Translations under genes and position numbers: made by a program
Shown here: piece after piece, positions 61,009-64,000 of the stretch
Numbering within the stretch: the first letter of the stretch is position 1
Layout of the letters: every line of letters begins with the position of its first letter
Notes under the pieces: model-generated
What the model was told of the DNA's origin: nothing
What the model saw: the letters and a program-made list of their open reading frames with translations, nothing else
Database searches by the model: none
Source of the DNA: Gloeocapsa sp. PCC 7428
GTDB taxonomy: Bacteria > Cyanobacteriota > Cyanobacteriia > Cyanobacteriales > Chroococcidiopsidaceae
Assembly: GCF_000317555.1 (NCBI RefSeq)
Contig: NC_019745.1
Span: 1,736,001-1,800,000, forward strand
Direction of reading: 5' to 3'
DNA length: 64,000 nucleotides

Positions 61009-61515
61009 GTGATTACACTCATTCTGCTGCATCCGCTGCACTCGACACCGATTCAAAATTGGACATTCGCCGACGAATCTGTCATCCGCGTAGGACGTGC
61101 AACTGATAATGACGTTGTATTGTACAGCGCTGTCGTCTCACGCAAACACATCGAGATACGGTGTCGTAATGGCAATTGGGAAATTGTGAGTTTGGGTGCG
61201 AATGGTACTTTTATTGACGACCAACGTATTACAAAAATGTCGGTAATCGATGGTGTCACAATTCGTTTAGCACAATCCGGACCACAAATTCAAATTCGCT
61301 TAGGAATTGCTTCCACACCAATACAAGAAACAATAAAGCCCGTATCACAACCAAAACCGAAAGCTGCACCTTTTAGAGAGCAAACGACATCCCGCGATAC
61401 AGCGATCGAAACGATTTTTGGCGGATCATTGGAAACTCCTGCGGCGACACCACCAAAAGAACCATCAAAAGAAACCGTAATTGGCGAACCGTTTAGAAAA
61501 TATCCTCAAGATTAA
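61009..61515 (+). CDS. FHA-domain protein
   Basis: 168 residues starting at GTG 61009. It has an N-terminal FHA domain (VIRVGRATDNDVVLYSAVVS, SRKHIEIRCRNGNWEIVSLG, ANGTFIDDQRITKMSVIDGV) and a low-complexity C-terminal tail with prolines and threonines (about 105-168), which might itself be phosphorylated. It lies directly after the zinc-ribbon FHA gene with a 25-base gap, so they are likely one operon. No clear Shine-Dalgarno precedes the GTG. It would bind phosphorylated partners; which is unknown. Confidence 0.85.
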   Translation: MITLILLHPLHSTPIQNWTFADESVIRVGRATDNDVVLYSAVVSRKHIEIRCRNGNWEIVSLGANGTFIDDQRITKMSVIDGVTIRLAQSGPQIQIRLGIASTPIQETIKPVSQPKPKAAPFREQTTSRDTAIETIFGGSLETPAATPPKEPSKETVIGEPFRKYPQD

Positions 61516-61537
61516 ATCTAAGTCAAGGCATCACGTT

Positions 61538-62371
61538 GTGCAAGCACCTGCCAAGCAGGAGAAAATCAAATTTTGGCGCGAGCAAGTAGCACTAAGTCAT
61601 CTAGAATTACTGCACGCCAGATATATCACGCATTCCTTTTCTAGACACGCGCATAATACGTTTGCTGTTGGTGTGATTGAGCAAGGTGCAGAGGCGTTTA
61701 GTTATCAGGGAGAGAAACACGTTGCTCCTACAGGTAGTGTAGTTGTTATCAATCCTGGGGAAGTTCATACGGGTAGTGCTGCGAATCTTGATATCGGTTG
61801 GACTTATCGTATGTTGTATCCAGATGTCAAACTTTTACAACAGGCTACCTCGGATGCGCAACAAACCTCAAATCCTTACTTTCCGATCGCCGTCATTCAA
61901 GATTGTCAACTAGCGCGATGGATTCTCCAATTACATCACACTTTAGAAAAACAGACTTGCACTTTAGAAAAAGACTCTTGCGTATTGTGGACATTCGCAC
62001 AATTAGTGACACGCCACGCAGGAAAACGCCCAATATGGAGTAGTGTAAGTCAAGAATCTCATGCTGTACAGCGAGTGCGAGAATACTTAGAAGCACAGTA
62101 CGCAGAAAATATTTCCTTAGATGCGATCGCCCGCGTTGCTAATTTGAGTCCGTTTTACTTGATTCGCACGTTTCGCAAGTTTACTGGTTTACCACCCCAC
62201 GAATATTTAACACAGATCCGCATTGCGCGTGCCAAAATCCTACTAGCGCAAGGATGTGCGATTTCCCAAGTAGCCAACAACACAGGTTTTGCCGATCAAA
62301 GTCATTTAACACGACACTTCAAACGCGTCACAGGTGTTACTCCTGGTCAATACCAGCATATAGGGCAATAA
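61538..62371 (+). CDS. AraC family transcription regulator
   Basis: About 278 residues from GTG 61538, chosen because AAGG lies about nine bases upstream and this avoids overlap with the FHA gene; the frame runs back to a TTG at 61481. The N-terminal cupin-type sensor reads HAHNTFAVGVIEQGAEAFSY and GSVVVINPGEVHTGSA. The C-terminus has two helix-turn-helices (NISLDAIARVANLSPFYLIR; AISQVANNTGFADQSHLTRH) with the AraC signature ending FKRVTGVTPGQYQ. It is upstream of azlCD on the same strand, with 70 bases between, and likely controls them. Effector unknown. Confidence 0.88.
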   Translation: MQAPAKQEKIKFWREQVALSHLELLHARYITHSFSRHAHNTFAVGVIEQGAEAFSYQGEKHVAPTGSVVVINPGEVHTGSAANLDIGWTYRMLYPDVKLLQQATSDAQQTSNPYFPIAVIQDCQLARWILQLHHTLEKQTCTLEKDSCVLWTFAQLVTRHAGKRPIWSSVSQESHAVQRVREYLEAQYAENISLDAIARVANLSPFYLIRTFRKFTGLPPHEYLTQIRIARAKILLAQGCAISQVANNTGFADQSHLTRHFKRVTGVTPGQYQHIGQ

Positions 62372-62441
62372 CGTTCAAGACACAGTGAATTTGCGGTATG
62401 TAAACTTAGGGGTGGTAATTGGTAATGGGTAATTGTCACCT

Positions 62442-63092
62442 ATGCAGGAATTTCTTAAAGGTGTCAATCGTGCTTTGGGAGTTGGTATAGGATACATCCC
62501 GATCGCAATCAGTTTTGGGGCGCTAGCGACGCGATCGGGGCTTTCAGATGCTGCGGCTGTCTTTATGTCCGTTTGGGTGTACGCAGGTGCGGCACAATTT
62601 GCGGCACTCGAAGGAATCAGACAAAATCTTTCTTGGCTAAGTATTGTCTTGACAATGCTGCTGATGAATCTACGACATATGCCGATGAGTTTAGCAATTA
62701 ACCCTATTTTCAATCGATTTAACCGCAAACAACAGCTATTTCTCGCACATGGGCTTACCGACGAAGCCTTTGCCTTAGACGTTTCCGACAAACCCCAATC
62801 GTGGCATTATTACACTGGCATTCACCTATTTTGCTGGCTTTCTTGGATTCTTGGCACGTGGATCGGCTGTCAACTAGGACAACAAATCCCAGCGCAATGG
62901 TTACAATTCGCCCTCCCCAGCTTATTTATTTGCCTTCTCACCGACAATATCAAAAGCTGGAATCAACAGCTAATCTTCACAATCCTCACAGGTATTGTTC
63001 TAGTAATAATCCTCCAAAACATCGGCACCCTCGGCATTCTCGTATCCATCCTCACAGTCGCAGCCGTAGCAACATTACAAAAATCCTCTTAA
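62442..63092 (+). CDS. azlC: AzlC family branched-chain amino acid exporter subunit
   Basis: 216 residues from ATG 62442 (a TTG three codons earlier is possible). An integral membrane protein with several helices; typical text is PIAISFGALATRSGLSDAAA, SVWVYAGAAQFAALEGIRQN and MLLMNLRHMPMSLAINPIFN. AzlC with AzlD (BrnFE-type) exports branched-chain amino acids and analogues. azlD follows after 34 bases, and an AraC-type gene lies upstream, so this is a three-gene cluster. The substrate in this organism is inferred from the family. Confidence 0.92.
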   Translation: MQEFLKGVNRALGVGIGYIPIAISFGALATRSGLSDAAAVFMSVWVYAGAAQFAALEGIRQNLSWLSIVLTMLLMNLRHMPMSLAINPIFNRFNRKQQLFLAHGLTDEAFALDVSDKPQSWHYYTGIHLFCWLSWILGTWIGCQLGQQIPAQWLQFALPSLFICLLTDNIKSWNQQLIFTILTGIVLVIILQNIGTLGILVSILTVAAVATLQKSS

Positions 63093-63126
63093 TCTCCAAT
63101 CTCTGTATCTAGTAAGGTTCGTTAAC

Positions 63127-63414
63127 ATGAACATCTGGCTAATTATTTTCCTATCTGGCTTAGGCACCTACGTAATGCGTAGCCTTGGCATTTGGGCAAC
63201 AAAACCAATAGAATCGGCGTGGCTGCATCACATCCCCTTCGCTGTCATCCTCGTCATGGCAATCAGTGGTATTGTTGATTTGAGCCAAACACCACAAACA
63301 ACCAAAAGCGCGATCGCCGCAACCATCGTTGTCATCGCCGCCAGCGTCTTCAAACTACCACTCGTCCTACGTATTGCCTTAGGTTGTCTTATTTTTGGAG
63401 CAATAGCAGCATAG
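63127..63414 (+). CDS. azlD: AzlD family branched-chain amino acid exporter subunit
   Basis: 95 residues with three to four membrane helices: MNIWLIIFLSGLGTYVMRSL, WLHHIPFAVILVMAISGIVD, AAASVFKLPLVLRIALGC-like text. The start TYVMRSLGIW is typical of AzlD, the small partner of AzlC. AAGG lies about eight bases before the ATG. It follows azlC in the same operon and ends in a hairpin. Confidence 0.9.
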   Translation: MNIWLIIFLSGLGTYVMRSLGIWATKPIESAWLHHIPFAVILVMAISGIVDLSQTPQTTKSAIAATIVVIAASVFKLPLVLRIALGCLIFGAIAA

Positions 63415-63438
63415 AGTGGGCAACAAGCCCACCCTCTA
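63412..63438. terminator. Hairpin between azlD and chlB
   Basis: TAGAG-TGGGC (63412-63421), loop AACAA, GCCCA-CC-CTCTA (63427-63438): ten pairs with a 2-base bulge. It overlaps the azlD stop codon and lies just after the chlB stop on the other strand, so it probably works both ways. Confidence 0.5.
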
Positions 63439-63441
63439 AAC

Positions 63442-64000
63442 TTATGCGCCCACAGCTTCTTTCGCCGCGTACATTACTTCGAGTGTAATTTCACTTAAAC
63501 CGCGATCGCGGGCAAATTTTTCGGTGTTACGCTTGACTTTACCCCGCACAAAACCAGGAACTTTATTAAGTTCAGCTTGCGCTTCTTTGTTCCAACTTAA
63601 ATCCGAATCCGCAGAAATTCCCTTGGTAATCACTTCCTTCGTATCATGCCCGCCGAAGATTTCGAGCAAGTGATCTTCCATTCCCAACGTAAAGGAATTG
63701 TAGACCAAATCGGTAACTTGATTTGTACCTTCGTAACCCAAGAAAGGCTTATAACCAATCGGGAAGTTTTGAATGTGAATTGGTGCAGCTATGACACCAC
63801 AAGGGATATTTAAGCGCTTACCAACATGACGTTCCATCTGCGTACCAAAGATCGCTGCTGGTTCGACGCGGGCGATCGCATCACCAATCGCACCATTATC
63901 GTCGGTAATAATCACTTCATCGCAATATTCACTGACTTGTTCGCGAAACCAATCTGCATCGTATTTACAGTAAGTTCCTGCCCAAACAACGCGAATACCC
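63442..64000 (-). CDS. chlB: Light-independent protochlorophyllide reductase subunit B, C-terminal part
   Basis: The frame is open to the right edge, so only about 186 C-terminal residues are seen; the methionine at 63915 is internal. ChlB with ChlN forms the catalytic component that reduces protochlorophyllide in the dark. Typical text: [60 protein letters not shown], and [20 protein letters not shown]. The tail [20 protein letters not shown] is the conserved C-terminal domain. The rest, including the cluster-binding N-terminal part, lies outside the window. Confidence 0.96.
   Translation of the reverse strand, partial: GIRVVWAGTYCKYDADWFREQVSEYCDEVIITDDNGAIGDAIARVEPAAIFGTQMERHVGKRLNIPCGVIAAPIHIQNFPIGYKPFLGYEGTNQVTDLVYNSFTLGMEDHLLEIFGGHDTKEVITKGISADSDLSWNKEAQAELNKVPGFVRGKVKRNTEKFARDRGLSEITLEVMYAAKEAVGA

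Overview
The window is chromosomal DNA from an oxygenic cyanobacterium. It carries two psbA genes (photosystem II D1), the end of chlB, cpcT (phycobiliprotein lyase), raf1 (Rubisco assembly), the panC/cmk fusion, a cyanobacterial menG, and several small families known mainly from cyanobacteria (CRR7, DUF3493, DUF2854, DUF1400). The HIP1 octamer GCGATCGC, typical of cyanobacteria, occurs throughout. I cannot fix the genus; the gene set would suit a Chroococcidiopsis/Gloeocapsopsis-like or Nostocales relative. I see no prophage, transposase gene, CRISPR array or rRNA operon.

Layout. 1-5 kb: end of a cation/proton antiporter, a membrane-anchored metallophosphoesterase, a duplicated-domain lipoprotein and a DUF389 membrane protein. 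4.9-11.7 kb: the translation/transcription cluster rimP-nusA-ylxR-infB, with a terminator-like hairpin just before rimP and a terminator after infB, then two small genes. 11.7-15.4 kb: a DUF1400 protein, an SLH-domain beta-helix protein, a DUF3493 protein and tRNA-Thr(CGT). A second, decayed copy of the 3' end of that tRNA lies 355 bp downstream. 15.8-24 kb: lipid kinase, CRR7, DUF2854, methyltransferase/acetyltransferase pair, lone receiver protein, polyphosphate kinase and Mn-type superoxide dismutase. 24.3-33.2 kb: panC/cmk, rlpA, purM, an unusual methyltransferase-HIT fusion, ACT-malic enzyme, an epimerase and an SDH-type protease. 33.3-38 kb: proline-tailed peptidoglycan-binding protein, pentapeptide protein, TPR protein, cpcT and a CpdA-type phosphodiesterase. 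38.2-45.2 kb: a perfect CRP-type palindrome, tRNA-Cys, a NemR-like TetR with a DJ-1/PfpI protein, two psbA genes, cofG, and a GST with its own TetR. 45.3-52.4 kb: DUF29, hflX, DUF445, menG, raf1 and glutamate dehydrogenase. 52.5-53.6 kb: a divergent pair (SWIM-motif protein and ribbon-helix-helix protein) separated by six 27-bp tandem repeats. 53.6-64 kb: glycosyltransferase, UvrD-like helicase, DUF2064 transferase, zinc-ribbon methyltransferase, pgl, two FHA proteins, AraC regulator, azlCD and the 3' part of chlB.

Most of the window is ordinary housekeeping and photosynthesis DNA. The parts that merit a second look are the SWIM/RHH repeat locus, the methyltransferase-HIT fusion lacking the usual HIT nucleophile, the CRP-type site upstream of a putative cAMP phosphodiesterase, two TetR circuits whose operators can be read directly, the tRNA 3' remnant, and structured elements between the psbA genes and before rimP.
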